The translations under genes were made by a program, and so were the position numbers. The notes under the pieces are model-generated. The model did not search any database, was not told where the DNA came from, and saw only the letters and a list, made by a program, of their open reading frames with translations. Positions 48,019 to 63,158 of a stretch of DNA of 64,000 nt are shown one piece after another. The stretch lies in assembly GCA_030998225.1 (NCBI GenBank), contig JAPYXD010000704.1, positions 8,494,001-8,558,000 of the forward strand. Reading direction: 5' to 3'. This DNA comes from Diplolepis rosae (lineage: Eukaryota; Arthropoda; Insecta; Hymenoptera; Diplolepididae). The first letter of the stretch is position 1, and each line of letters starts with the position of its first letter.

Positions 48019-48263
48019 CCCTATCAAATATAGTATAACTTATTTTGTATTTTGTAAGGCTCATGTTTTTGCAATCTGGTATTTTAATCTTATAAATTTT
48101 TGTTTCTTGTAACAGAACCATAAAAATGTGTGAGTAATACTTTTCAAATATCTCCAGTTTCAAAAAACAATATAAATACCGTACAAAAACCGAAAACCTG
48201 TTTAGTGTTTATTTACATTATGACACAATCATCCATCATTGGCAAAGATGGGTGGTTATGAGC

Positions 48264-48423
48264 AGTGATCCCAGAATGCGTAAGATTTTTGCTCCCACCA
48301 TGCATCCCACCAGCTCATTGCGTCTTCCTCATTCAACCAACTTCGTGCAGTAGAGCGAGGAAGAAACCATGAGCTGGTGGGATCCATGGTGGGAGCAAAA
48401 ATCTTACGCATTCTGGGATCACT
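48264..48423. repeat. 55-bp perfect or near-perfect hairpin
   Basis: The arm 48264-48318 (starting AGTGATCCCAGAATGCG) pairs with 48369-48423 over 55 positions with a single base difference seen by eye, around a 50-base loop. No coding sense is seen; probably a small fold-back element. The surrounding 48019-48615 has no gene. Confidence 0.85.
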
Positions 48424-48615
48424 GGTTATGAGTGTGCCATCCCATAAATACATTCTGCATTGCGTCATAATGGATGTAAAAGAGACAGAAATATACTTTT
48501 GCCTCTTTTGTTCTTATTATGACGCAGTACAGAACGCTTCCACGCGACGGCACCCTAAAGCAGGGAGGGGAAAGTTAGCCTCGGTCAGGAGAGTAGACGT
48601 GGGCTTGTTGTTACC

Positions 48616-49963
48616 CAGGGTTGTGCAGTGACGCGTCACTCGAGGTTTTCTACGTAAATTACCTAAGTGATGTATTTTACGTAGAAAACCGGTAAAATAT
48701 CTGATAAATTACGTGCCAAGATGGCGGCCTTATAGAACTGTATATAACCTCACTTTTACAAAGTTCCGTTCCCGAAAAGTTTGTTTTAAATGTGAACATT
48801 GTTAATTAAACAATATCATCAATGTCGACTAAAAATAAACGGGGGAAAATAAAATCCCACTTCGAGCTTCCATATATTCCATGGAATAAATTGAACTTTC
48901 TGCGCCTGCAAGAGAAAAATAAAAATGTTGCAAAATGTTTATTTTGTACTAAAGTGTTAAAATATGTTGGATATAATCGCCTTTTGGGACACAGGTATGT
49001 AGTTGTACAGGTAAGCAATTGTAGAATATTCTTATTTTTGTTCATTCAAATATTTGTGCGATTATGTATTAATACAATTTTCTTGAGTATACCGGTTAAT
49101 ATTGATTTTCTTTGCATTTAGTGTGGTTAGTGTGTATATCTGTGGTTAAAAAATATTTTTCACGATCATACTTTATTATTATTATAAAATGTTGTTTAAT
49201 ATATGAAACTAAAAGCTGTTCATATGTTTTTTTATTCATATCTTGGAGAAGTTTTGTGCTTAATGATGTATACCCTATTGAAATAAAACTCCAATTAGTG
49301 AGGACATCATAATTGCGGACAATGATATGTTTCTGCATCTGAACTAAAAAATGGAAATTCTCAAGTAAGTCGTTCAAATTATTTAAGAATATTTGGTATC
49401 AATTTGTGGTTTCTTATTCTTTTCTTTTTTTAAAAATATTCTTTATTGATATAAGTTCAAATCTATTTTTAAAAAACTGAACAAAAACAATGATTTTATT
49501 ATTTTTGTTTAAAATTTAATATTTCCTAATTTTGATAATATTTATTGAAAATATAGATTATTTAAAGAGGCAATACTATTCGCATAAGTAAAATTTGATT
49601 AGTAGGTATAATTTATCGAAACTTTATAAATAAATGTTTTTAAAATTCCTTATTGTATTATTTTGTGCTAAAAAATGTTTCTGCATTATATTTTCTTGTA
49701 AATATATATTTTCTTGTAAATATTATATTTTCTTGTAAATATGCTGAGGATTGCAAGAAACTAAACCATACTTGCTGTATTCGCATCTTACACTGTTTTT
49801 AACATCGAAAATTATCTAATTTTTTTGGAAAATGCAGGATCATCCACCATTTTAGAACCACGTAATTTACATCATGTAGAGAACTAGTGGGGTAAAATAC
49901 CTAGTAATTTACGGTAAAAAAAACTACGTAAATTACCTAAAGTATTTTACTTACCCAACTCTG
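48616..49963 (+). mobile_element. hAT-like element remnant with BED-finger exon
   Basis: The left end CAGGGTTG (48616) and right end CAACTCTG (ending 49963) are hAT-type termini with sub-terminal TACGTAAATTACCTAA repeats at both ends. At 48822 a frame starts MSTKNKRGKIKSHFELP and contains KCLFCTKVLKYVGYNRLLGH, a BED-type zinc finger as in hAT transposases. It stops at GGACACAG|GTATGTAG, a possible splice donor. No catalytic domain follows and no 8-bp duplication is found, so it is a decayed or internally deleted copy. Confidence 0.6.
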
Positions 49964-50212
49964 GAACCCATTAACAGTACGTTACGTATTGACTTTGCAA
50001 TGTTAAGGCCATGGATTAATCGGACCACGTGACTAAATTAGAAGCGGTACAATAAGGATAAACGAAATGTGGCCGACCGTAAATTTTTACCGAAACATAA
50101 CTAGATGTACAAGTAGGGTACTATATTAACATACATTATATATAACTATATACTATATTATATTAAATAGCAGATCCGCCGTTTTGGCTTCTAGTCAAGT
50201 AGAGGTTATTAA
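49964..50212. other. spacer without gene
   Basis: AT-rich with a TATA-dinucleotide stretch near 50125-50165; nothing else is seen. Confidence 0.4.
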
Positions 50213-50538
50213 CCCTCCGATACCAAACATATGAGGGATTCCCTCAGTGGGGTCAGTTTTTTCAAAATAACTTCTAATTTACGCTTCACACAGTCTGGTC
50301 CGTTTGAATACCTTTCCACGAATCATTCCTGAAGCTTTTTGTAGCAATAAGAAAAGCTCAAGTAGAATACTCATACAATAATTAATTCTAAAAACCAAAG
50401 GTGACGTGAATTCTGAGGGAAACCCTCCATAGGTCCATAGGTTGGCTTTTGTGCAATGGAAATAGCTTGAGTTCTTGAGTGCGGTGTGCCACATTTTGAT
50501 GTTACACGTTCAGCCAAGTATAGTCAGGTATCGGAGGG
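50213..50538. mobile_element. 326-bp piggyBac-like MITE
   Basis: CCCTCCGATACC (50213-50224) is exactly inverted at 50527-50538. The left end abuts TTAA (50209-50212); the right flank is TCTATTAA, so the right TTAA is lost or displaced. There is no coding capacity. Confidence 0.65.
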
Positions 50539-50898
50539 TCTATTAATAGAATCATTTCAGATCAGTAGAAAACCACTTATATTACATGGGTTTTCGACGC
50601 CTAACGTAACGAATAGTTTCCTACAGACATACCCAGGGTTGCGTCCGTAACATACGTCATGTAACTTACATGGTTTTCGACACGTCGATAACTGTATTTT
50701 AGGTCTTGAGTTTTTGACGTCACTTATTTTACATGTCGAAAACTATATGGAATAAGAACGTCATTTGAATGAATTTTATTCGAGAAGTTAAAATAATTTA
50801 TAATTAAATATACATTCAAAATTTTTCACCAATTGAAAACTAGAAGCTTTCTTTGTAAACATATTATTATTCATCATGAAGATTTTTGTAAAAGAATG

Positions 50899-51020
50899 TA
50901 TATATCGTTAACCGGGGCTATTCTGGTACAAAAAGAGTTTTTTTTCTTGTTTTCGCGATGCGAGATAGAAGTAGAAAAAACACTCTTTTGTACCGGAATA
51001 GCTCCAGTTAACGATATATA
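50899..51020. repeat. short palindrome around two TTAA sites
   Basis: TTAACCGGGGCTATTCTGG..GTACAAAAAGAG is inverted as CTCTTTTGTACCGGAATAGCTCCAGTTAA. The inner 96 bp (50912-51007) are bounded by TTAA on both sides as in piggyBac-type MITEs. The palindrome extends into the flanking ATATATCG. It is followed by a TA-dinucleotide run (about 51022-51040). Confidence 0.7.
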
Positions 51021-51056
51021 TTATAATATATATATATATAAATTTAGTATTTTTTG

Positions 51057-51400
51057 AAAATATTTAAAGAATTTGAAAATCTTTCTGTGGAAAAAATGAC
51101 GCTTTCGACTGCGCTGGGATTCGAGCCCAGGTCTTTCGATTGCCGGTCGACTGCTCTGACCACTGAGCTACACAGGCGTCCGGCATCTCCTTCTCCACAG
51201 GAAGATCTCCTTATATCGCCTAGTGGCTCAGCCTTGCGGCTGTAAATGATTTCAAATTAATTAGTTGAGTTTGAAATTTTTGTCACTGCCTACATTATCG
51301 GAGGATCACTAGTCGCGCATCAGATAGGATACGTTGTCGACAGGTGTCCTCGTAGACAATTTCAAACTCTTATATCGCAAATAATGCAAATAAATTCAAT
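51057..51400 (-). mobile_element. tRNA-derived SINE unit A
   Basis: The minus-strand tRNA-like part is at 51105-51176 with A and B boxes. The unit of 339 bp is repeated head-to-tail as unit B, almost without difference. Confidence 0.88.
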
Positions 51401-51676
51401 ATTTAAAGAATTTGAAAATCTTTCTGTGGAAAAAATGACGCTTTCGACTGCGCTGGGATTCGAGCCCAGGTCTTTCGATTGCCGGTCGACTGCTCTGACC
51501 ACTGAGCTACACAGGCGTCCGGCATCTCCTTCTCCACAGGAAGATCTCCTTATATCGCCTAGTGGCTCAGCCTTGCGGCTGTAAATGATTTCAAATTAAT
51601 TAGTTGAGTTTGAAATTTTTGTCACTGCCTACATTATCGGAGGATCACTAGTCGCGCATCAGATAGGATACGTTGT
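51401..51676 (-). mobile_element. tRNA-derived SINE unit B (truncated)
   Basis: Direct repeat of unit A at a period of 339 bp; tRNA-like part at 51444-51515. It breaks off at GATACGTTGT where the inverted copy begins. Confidence 0.88.
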
Positions 51677-52078
51677 TGTTACTAGTGATCCTCCGATAAT
51701 GTAGGCAGTGACAAAAATTTCAAACTCAACTAATTAATTTGAAATCATTTACAGCCGCAAGGCTGAGCCACTAGGCGATATAAGGAGATCTTCCTGTGGA
51801 GAAGGAGATGCCGGACGCCTGTGTAGCTCAGTGGTCAGAGCAGTCGACCGGCAATCGAAAGACCTGGGCTCGAATCCCAGCGCAGTCGAAAGCGTCATTT
51901 TTTCCACAGAAAGATTTTCAAATTCTTTAAATATTGAATTTATTTGCATTATTTGCGATATAAGAGTTTGAAATTGTCTACGAGGACACCTGTCGACAAC
52001 GTATCCTATCTGATGCGCGACTAGTGATCCTCCGATAATGTAGGCAGTGACAAAAATTTCAAACTCAACTAATTAATT
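51677..52078 (+). mobile_element. tRNA-derived SINE unit C, inverted relative to A and B
   Basis: A little more than one unit in opposite orientation; tRNA-like part at 51817-51888 with TAGCTCAGTGG and GGCTCGAATCC. Units B and C form a long palindrome around 51676. The identical 66-codon frames in the three copies are by-products. Confidence 0.88.
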
Positions 52079-52179
52079 TTTTGAAAATAATGAGAAAGCT
52101 GAATAAATATGCTCGAAATTAAATCATAGAAATGTTTAATGTCTCAGGTAAAACTTTTAGTAATGTATCACTTTTATAG

Positions 52180-53889
52180 TGTATCCCTGTCTGATAATAT
52201 CTATCTTTTCATATCCCTTAGTCTATCCACCGACTGAAGTAGTATCTATCATTTTCTCTATCTTTCATGATCGACCACTTGCATCTTTTTCTATCATACC
52301 CCTCAGTATTCATTCTTACCACGAAATGAAGTCCCAGAAAACAAAGTGTCTACGTAATGCGGAGCATGACGCACGCACGCATGAGGACTAATCCGCACGG
52401 GTGAACTCAGGAGGTCACACAGTTGCGAGTGACATTGCCACGCATATGTCTCGCACGTCGTGGTTCGCACGCGTATTTCCAGAATGCGCGATTTCAAAAA
52501 ATATATATATATTTATTTTAATAATAATTTTATCAGAGAAAATGATGGGAAAATAAATAATTCGAACAATTTTTTTATTCCGCAAAAAATTTTGAAAAGC
52601 AATAACAATCGTTAAACACACATTGAATGAACATCAATTGGACTATAACCTTATATCAATGACCAATATCTTTTAAGAATGAAATGAAACTTTCGAAATT
52701 AATTTATATTTTACATGGAAAATGTAATTCTGCATGTAATATTTTTGTACTCAAATTATATTTTAATACGACAGCCTTATTTCATGGAACTTTCAACACG
52801 ATCATCATCAATTATAACTTAATTGTAAAGTCCATTTCTTGACTTAAATTTTTACATATTCAAAATTAATTCTGAAGAAAAAAGTCAGTCAGAATTGAAA
52901 TGAGTATTAAAAAGTTTCAATCCTTATGAATTCCATTTCTTTCGAATCTATGAAGTATAGCAACCGAGAATGAGCAGAATTCAATCCCATAGAATGCCGA
53001 TTTAAGAATCTCTAAACTTTTCAAACAAAACATTTTTTAATTTAAAACTTTTTAAGTAGTCTGTGGACCTCTACTGTTAGTACAAGCTCAGAATTATATT
53101 CTTTTTTGTGTATCACTTACCGTTTTATAAATATCTCAAAATTTATGGCACCAACATTTTTTTCATTTACAAAAAATTTATAAGTATATGAATTTAATAT
53201 ATCTCAACTTTCTGTGCGTCTCATTTGATCAGCTTGCGTGCCTACATGAGTGATCGCGTACTGCGAAGCATATGCATCGCACTGATATGACCCTCATGCC
53301 TTTAAACCAGCGCGCGCGAGATTGCTGCATTCTCGTTCGCACACGTGACCCGCATGGCGTGCAGGTGTCGTGCCGCGCACGATTGTTATCTAGAAGAGTG
53401 CAGTTCTAAAAAGTATTGTGTCCATTTTACATAGGGGAAGACTATTACTTCATCGACTATAAAATATAATCACCCTTATAGAAAAAGAATATAAAATATC
53501 TTAGTAGTGGACTGATCTTCTTTTGTTGTAAGGAGAGATAATTAAAAATAGAAAGAAATTTTAAAATTTTTAATAAGAAGAGATAGGCATCGACTAGATT
53601 GGCAAGAAGATAGAAAAAGATTAAGAAGGATTAATGAAGGATTTTAAGGGATAGAAATGTAAGTATTGGAAAATATAGATGTGAATTGATATTGAAAAAG
53701 AGATAGAAAAAGATTAAACATGATAGATAAAAGATTGGAATGGATAGAAAAGTAGTTATTAGAAAAGATAGACGTGGATTTAGAATGAAAAAGAGATAGA
53801 ATTGGATAAATGATCTCTATCTTTTTCCATAAAAAAGATTCAAAATAATTTAAAAGGATAAGATTTCTATCTTTTTACTCCCAGCAGGG
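52180..53889. mobile_element. second introner-like copy, left-truncated and carrying an insert
   Basis: From 53400 to 53889 the sequence is homologous in inverse to the left half of 45560-46894 and ends in the same terminus (CTTTTTACTCCCAGCAGGG). From about 52180 to 52331 it is homologous in inverse to 46585-46775. About 1.06 kb of other DNA is inserted between. The left terminal repeat is missing. Confidence 0.8.
52332..53392. mobile_element. unclassified ~1.06-kb insert with GC-rich ends
   Basis: It splits the second introner-like copy at a point continuous in the first copy. GAAG is found at both sides (52328-52331, 53393-53396), a possible 4-bp duplication. Both ends are rich in CGCAC/GTGCG motifs (52360-52495 and 53225-53390) around an AT-rich middle. 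No frame with homology is seen. Confidence 0.5.
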
Positions 53890-54358
53890 TTAAAAATAAA
53901 GACATTTTTTAACTAATATAAACTTTTTTATGCATGTTAAGTTTTATCAATTTTGAGACCAGAACCTAGAATTATTTGAATATGTTAGAAAGGGTAGAAA
54001 TAGACAATTAGGTTCTTTATTTATACAAATGCAAAAGTTTGCGACACGTATTCAACGAATGGTATGGCTTGTGTGTAGAAAACTACGTGAAATACATGGG
54101 TTTTCGACTTGTCACGTAGAAAATAGTTTTCGACGTGTCGTTACCAACCCTGGACATACCCAACTCTACGGACCTAACGAACCAGACTTTCGGCCACTTT
54201 CGGCATTCTGACATTTCTCTTACAAATTTGACAGTTTGACCAATTTAAGACGTTTATGCCGAAGATCTGTAAATTTTTAGGCATAACCTCAAAATCTATT
54301 TTTCCAAATTTTGTATGAGATTTAAAATCAAAGTTTCGATCAATTTCCTTTTTTTAAC

Positions 54359-56519
54359 ATGACTGTATATATTTTTACTGTCTTTTATATATTACTTTCG
54401 GCATGCATTATTTATCCACCGATCGAGTTTGTTTCAGCTGGCATAACAATAAAAGATATTTTCGCAAGCTGGCTAGGCAGTGAAAATGAATTTTTTATAC
54501 AGTATCACATAAAACGGAGTATAGCTACATTATTCGTTCACTCTATGCTACCTTTCGGTAAGTGTTATCACATTTTTTTGACATAAATAGAAAATAACCG
54601 GCCAATTCCAAAAAACTATACGTTTTCCGGTTAAGCAATGATGGCGTAATGATTAAAATTTCAATTGTTATATTATTTATTAATTGATTTCTAGTTTTGG
54701 ATGGGCAGGAAATTTCTTTATTTTAGTTTTCGAAATTTTATGTATTTTATATGCTTCTGAGATGATGATAAATAATTATAGATTAAATTACCTTTAGGAA
54801 ACTAAATATGCTTATGATAAATCAAACTACGTGTATTTTGTTAATTTTAGGGTACCTTCTTGGTCTTGTTTTTTTTGGAAATGTTGAATCAGCACGAATA
54901 TTTCTTGGACAGGACAATCCTTTATGGCCAACACTTGCTGTTTGCTCCTTAATTGGACCAATTTATACATTGTATAAGGTTGTGTGTTGGTCACGAAACA
55001 CCTGGGCAACTCATCCAATAGCTGAAAGTCTTGCAGTTTATTGTAATAACAACACAAGGTGGATGAGTGTTGCTTCAGATATCAATATAGAGTATAGAAG
55101 GTAATAAATTAGAACATTCCAGATATAACCATCCACTTGGAGTTTATCATGTATCTTTTTCATCTGAACATCTCTTAGACCGCAAGTCTCAAGTCACAAA
55201 TCGAATATCCACGCGGCTTTCTTATAAAGTTTGAATTCTATAAAAAGATTCCACAAAAGAAATTAATTTTCTCTATATTCTAGGATAGACAAAATTGTGA
55301 TTGATACAAACAGTGTTACGCGCATAGTAGCAACTGACAATTGGATCATCAAAATCACTCCTTATAAATTATATGTAGCGCATCAAAGTGACACTGCATT
55401 AATTGTTAATAAAAGTGACACACATGTCATGTCACCAACAACTAGAGGGGAAGTGCAATTTGTTAATATTGAGGTATAAACTCTTGGTTTATTTAATAAA
55501 AAGGACTAGAAATTGTATTGTTTGAGGATTCATAAAAATTTTATGACTATTAGGTTAAACCAACAAGAATTGGTGCTCATTCTTTTTGCATAAGATTAAA
55601 TGCCTTGGATTTTAAGGACTTGCAGGACAAAGTTTCAAGGCCAATTACTGTATTAGAAAATGTTACGTTCCATAGAACAGTACTTGATAGATTTATTGAT
55701 ACATTCAAAGAAGAAGTAGCCAAAAATCCGTATTACGAAACAGCACAGGTAAAAAAAATTTTAATTCATTTTATTAACTATTATTTTATTTTTTTCAATT
55801 TTCAATAAAAAATGATTTTAATTTGTTTTAAATCTGTTACATAAAGTGATTTCCTTATATATTATATTATGCATTTCGAAATTTCCGCCTTATTTCGTGA
55901 TTTCGGTATACCAGGAGAAATTTCATTTCAGAATATTGAATAAAAAATATTTTAAAACTTTAAAAACTCATTGCATTAACTGTTATTCATTAGAAACTAT
56001 TTTTTCGATGACCAGGAATTATTTTCGTCGATGAAAACGGTCATCCTGATTTTATACATAAATGTATATAAATATGTATTCTATTTAACGATTAATTAGT
56101 AATTATTTCGAAAAATGTTCAGTTCAACAAAGGTCCTTCTTAATATGTTAAATCATATTTTGTTTAAACTTACAGGAGTTAGAGCAATGCATTGGGTGCA
56201 TGCAAACGACTTCTAACGTAAAGTTATACAGATTGTGCGAAAATGTTAGCAACGATGTTGGTCCAGATGCTTGTGTTACATGCTATTGTCGACCCATGTG
56301 GTGTATTGAGTGTATGGCTAAGTGGTCAGTACAAGAAATGAAAAACTTTCCAATTCAACATCTTATTTTACAATAATTTTCTGTTTTTATTCCAGGTTTG
56401 CATCAAGGCAAAATGAAAACGCTACAGAAACGTGGCTCTCTTCCAAATGCACTTGTCCGGTATGTCGTGCAAAATTCTGCCTTCTCGACGTGTGTTTGGT
56501 TAGATCTATTAATCAATAA
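54359..56519 (+). CDS. TMEM129: TMEM129, ER-membrane RING E3 ubiquitin ligase, six exons
   Basis: Exons 54359-54557, 54851-55100, 55284-55473, 55554-55748, 56176-56324 and 56396-56519 join in phase to 368 residues, the normal length (about 362 in human). The N-terminus has a membrane segment (VYIFTVFYILLSACIIYP), a second lies in exon 2 (LLGLVFFG.. and LWPTLAVCSLIGPIYTLYKV). The C-terminal atypical RING is complete: CIGCMQ, C in YRLCEN, CVTCYCRPMWCIECMAKW and KCTCPVCRAKFC. In mammals TMEM129 acts with Derlin-1 and UBE2J2 in ER-associated degradation. Splice sites are all GT-AG. Intron 4 (55749-56175) is the longest after intron 1 and holds no other gene. Confidence 0.95.
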
Positions 56520-57038
56520 AAAAATCTTTGAAATAATCAAACGCGCACACAAAGTATCTCAAAAAATTACTATATCGTGATAGCCCTCGTTTATTCAAAA
56601 TCAGTCAATTTTTTTAAAAATTTTTCTGCTTTATATAAACTAAAAAAAAAATTTTCAAGACAATCTAATTTCCTTATCTCGTGTGTGCCATGTTATATAT
56701 GCCTGCAGGCAAATCATATCTCACAAATTATATATAAGCTAGATAGTTAGCTATCATAATGATGCAGATAATTCATGTTGAATACTGTTTATTGTAAATA
56801 ATACAAAAAAATTTATATTTATGTAAGTAAATGTATGGAAGTACTTTATGTCAAATAATCATATATTGTTGAGAAAATTAAATTTGAAATAAATAATAAA
56901 AAATTTTTATACATTCAATCTTATTTTTCTATCTTCAAGACATTCCATCATCAGGTATCACTGGAAAAAATTTAATTTGATTGATAAGTAGAGTTTAGTG
57001 ATGCTTTGAACTTTAAGATTTATACAATTGCTATATTC
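56520..57038. other. intergenic, 3' flank of TMEM129
   Basis: AT-rich, with AATAAT/AATAAA-like signals (for example near 56889). No gene recognised. Confidence 0.5.
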
Positions 57039-57284
57039 TTACGTCAAGTTTTGAACTCGTTCGCTTTGCTTAAAGTTAATTTCAGTTTCAATATTGATGC
57101 CACTCGAGACAGGACTTTGGGGTGAAAAGGTGTCCTTTTGTAGTTGTTTTCGACGTTTGTTCTTTTGCCGAAAACGTCCTGAATTTGAAATAGAAACTCG
57201 ACGTTTTTCGTCGTTCACTCCAGTTGTTATTTGTACTTGACTCTTACTGCCAAACAATTCCGAAAAAAAATTTCTCGCAGACAT
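57039..57284 (-). CDS. 81-residue PRR15-like protein
   Basis: A single-exon frame starts MSARNFFSELFGSK and contains RRVSISNSGRFRQKNKRRKQ. This resembles the conserved SISxSGRFKxKxKxR core of vertebrate PRR15/PRR15L-type small proteins, as I remember them. The rest is Ser/Gln-rich and basic, without signal peptide or membrane segment. The gene stands alone between TMEM129 and RPB2. Conservation of a short basic core in a short frame is modest evidence; it could still be chance. Confidence 0.5.
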   Translation of the reverse strand: MSARNFFSELFGSKSQVQITTGVNDEKRRVSISNSGRFRQKNKRRKQLQKDTFSPQSPVSSGINIETEINFKQSERVQNLT

Positions 57285-57525
57285 TTTAAATAGTACCCTA
57301 AAAATTTATATTAAAATAATATTATCGATGGTTCCACCAAATAAGATGGTCAGACTAGTGATGTTCGTAAAAGCAAACAACGACGTCAGTCTTAAGCACT
57401 TGATAAAATATGATATGCAACATGAAATGTCGCGAAATGAATAAATAAACACTGTGATTTTGAGTGTTGGGCATGAAAAATCTATTTTTTGATTAAGCTA
57501 GGATACATTATGTAATTTAAATACG

Positions 57526-57550
57526 TATATATATATATATATATATATAA
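57526..57550. repeat. (AT)n microsatellite
   Basis: About 12 uninterrupted TA/AT dinucleotides. Confidence 0.9.
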
Positions 57551-57855
57551 ACACCTAAGCAACTACAGAAAAACATTACAATTGGGTATGATACCTTTAC
57601 TTCAGAACTCCTTGTATGTAATTTGATTTCAAAGAACTCAAAAATGATCTGCTCATAATCACAAATGGCAAAAACTAATCAACTGATAACACTTGATGAT
57701 ACTACATGTCAGTAATCAGCTGATATCATTACCTGTTCTTTAAAATTTAATGCACTTAACTTTGATAAAAGGTGTAAAGTCTGTATTTTATGATTAGCTA
57801 ATAAACAGCTCGATTCATAAACTAGAGGAAAAGGGCGAGATTTTTATAAAGACGC

Positions 57856-58110
57856 ATATGTGACCGTCCGCGAAGAAAGGGACTTAACGTCCTGAAAATC
57901 GATTTTCAGTTTTTACATTAATAGAGTTTCTCAGTCGCTATTTCATTTGCAAAAATCGGGAAATTTTCAAGTAAGTTACTTTATATGTTCTTAAGCTAAA
58001 AAGCTTGGCATTATGAATGTGAAACCGTTAACGGACTCTGCTACGATCCTCCGTCCCGTAAAATTTAGTTTTTGGCTGCTGTGTCCCTTTCTTTGCGAGC
58101 GACCACATAT
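57856..58110. repeat. 255-bp inverted-repeat element
   Basis: ATATGTGACCGTCCGCGAAG with GAAAGGGAC at 57856-57883 is matched in inverse at 58083-58110 (GTCCCTTTCTTTGCGAGCGA then CCACATAT) with a few differences. No coding capacity; MITE-like. Confidence 0.7.
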
Positions 58111-58401
58111 TTATTTCCTGTAAGGGTTAAACCTAGTCTGCATCAATATATTTAGGTAATGGATAATATACTATCCATAACACTTTAAATCAAATTACAT
58201 TTGTGATTAAATCACTGAAGATTCCACGGGAATATAAGTTTACAAAATATATTGTGAAAACCGGTCTCAATTCAGATATCAAAAATTGTGATTATTCAAA
58301 ACATCGGTAAGAAACATTCACAATAAATATAATGTCGCAAAAGAAACTGCAGTTTCATCTTAGCCTAAAATTTAAAGTAATTGTGACTTATACTAAAGTA
58401 T

Positions 58402-63158
<4,757 letters not shown>

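Larger units (their letters stand above)
50634..54152. mobile_element. composite hAT element with perfect 8-bp target duplication
   Basis: CAGGGTTG opens the element at 50634 and CAACCCTG closes it at 54152. The flanking 8-mer GACATACC is identical at 50626-50633 and 54153-54160, the hAT-type duplication length. Sub-terminal repeats of TTTTCGACRYGTCG type occur at both ends. No transposase is seen; instead the interior holds the TTAA palindrome, three SINE units and a second introner-like copy. It is a non-autonomous element that served as a landing site for others. Confidence 0.85.

Noticed and set aside
48256..48468. 70-residue minus-strand frame over the hairpin
   Set aside because: Arises from the hairpin sequence, has no homology, and its reading mirrors itself across the arms.
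48616..49963. Intact hAT with target duplication
   Set aside because: The 8 bases outside each end (TTGTTACC and GAACCCAT) do not match and no catalytic domain is present.
51054..51949. Three near-identical 63-66-residue frames as a conserved small protein family
   Set aside because: They are antisense readings of the SINE copies; identity follows from DNA repetition, not protein selection.
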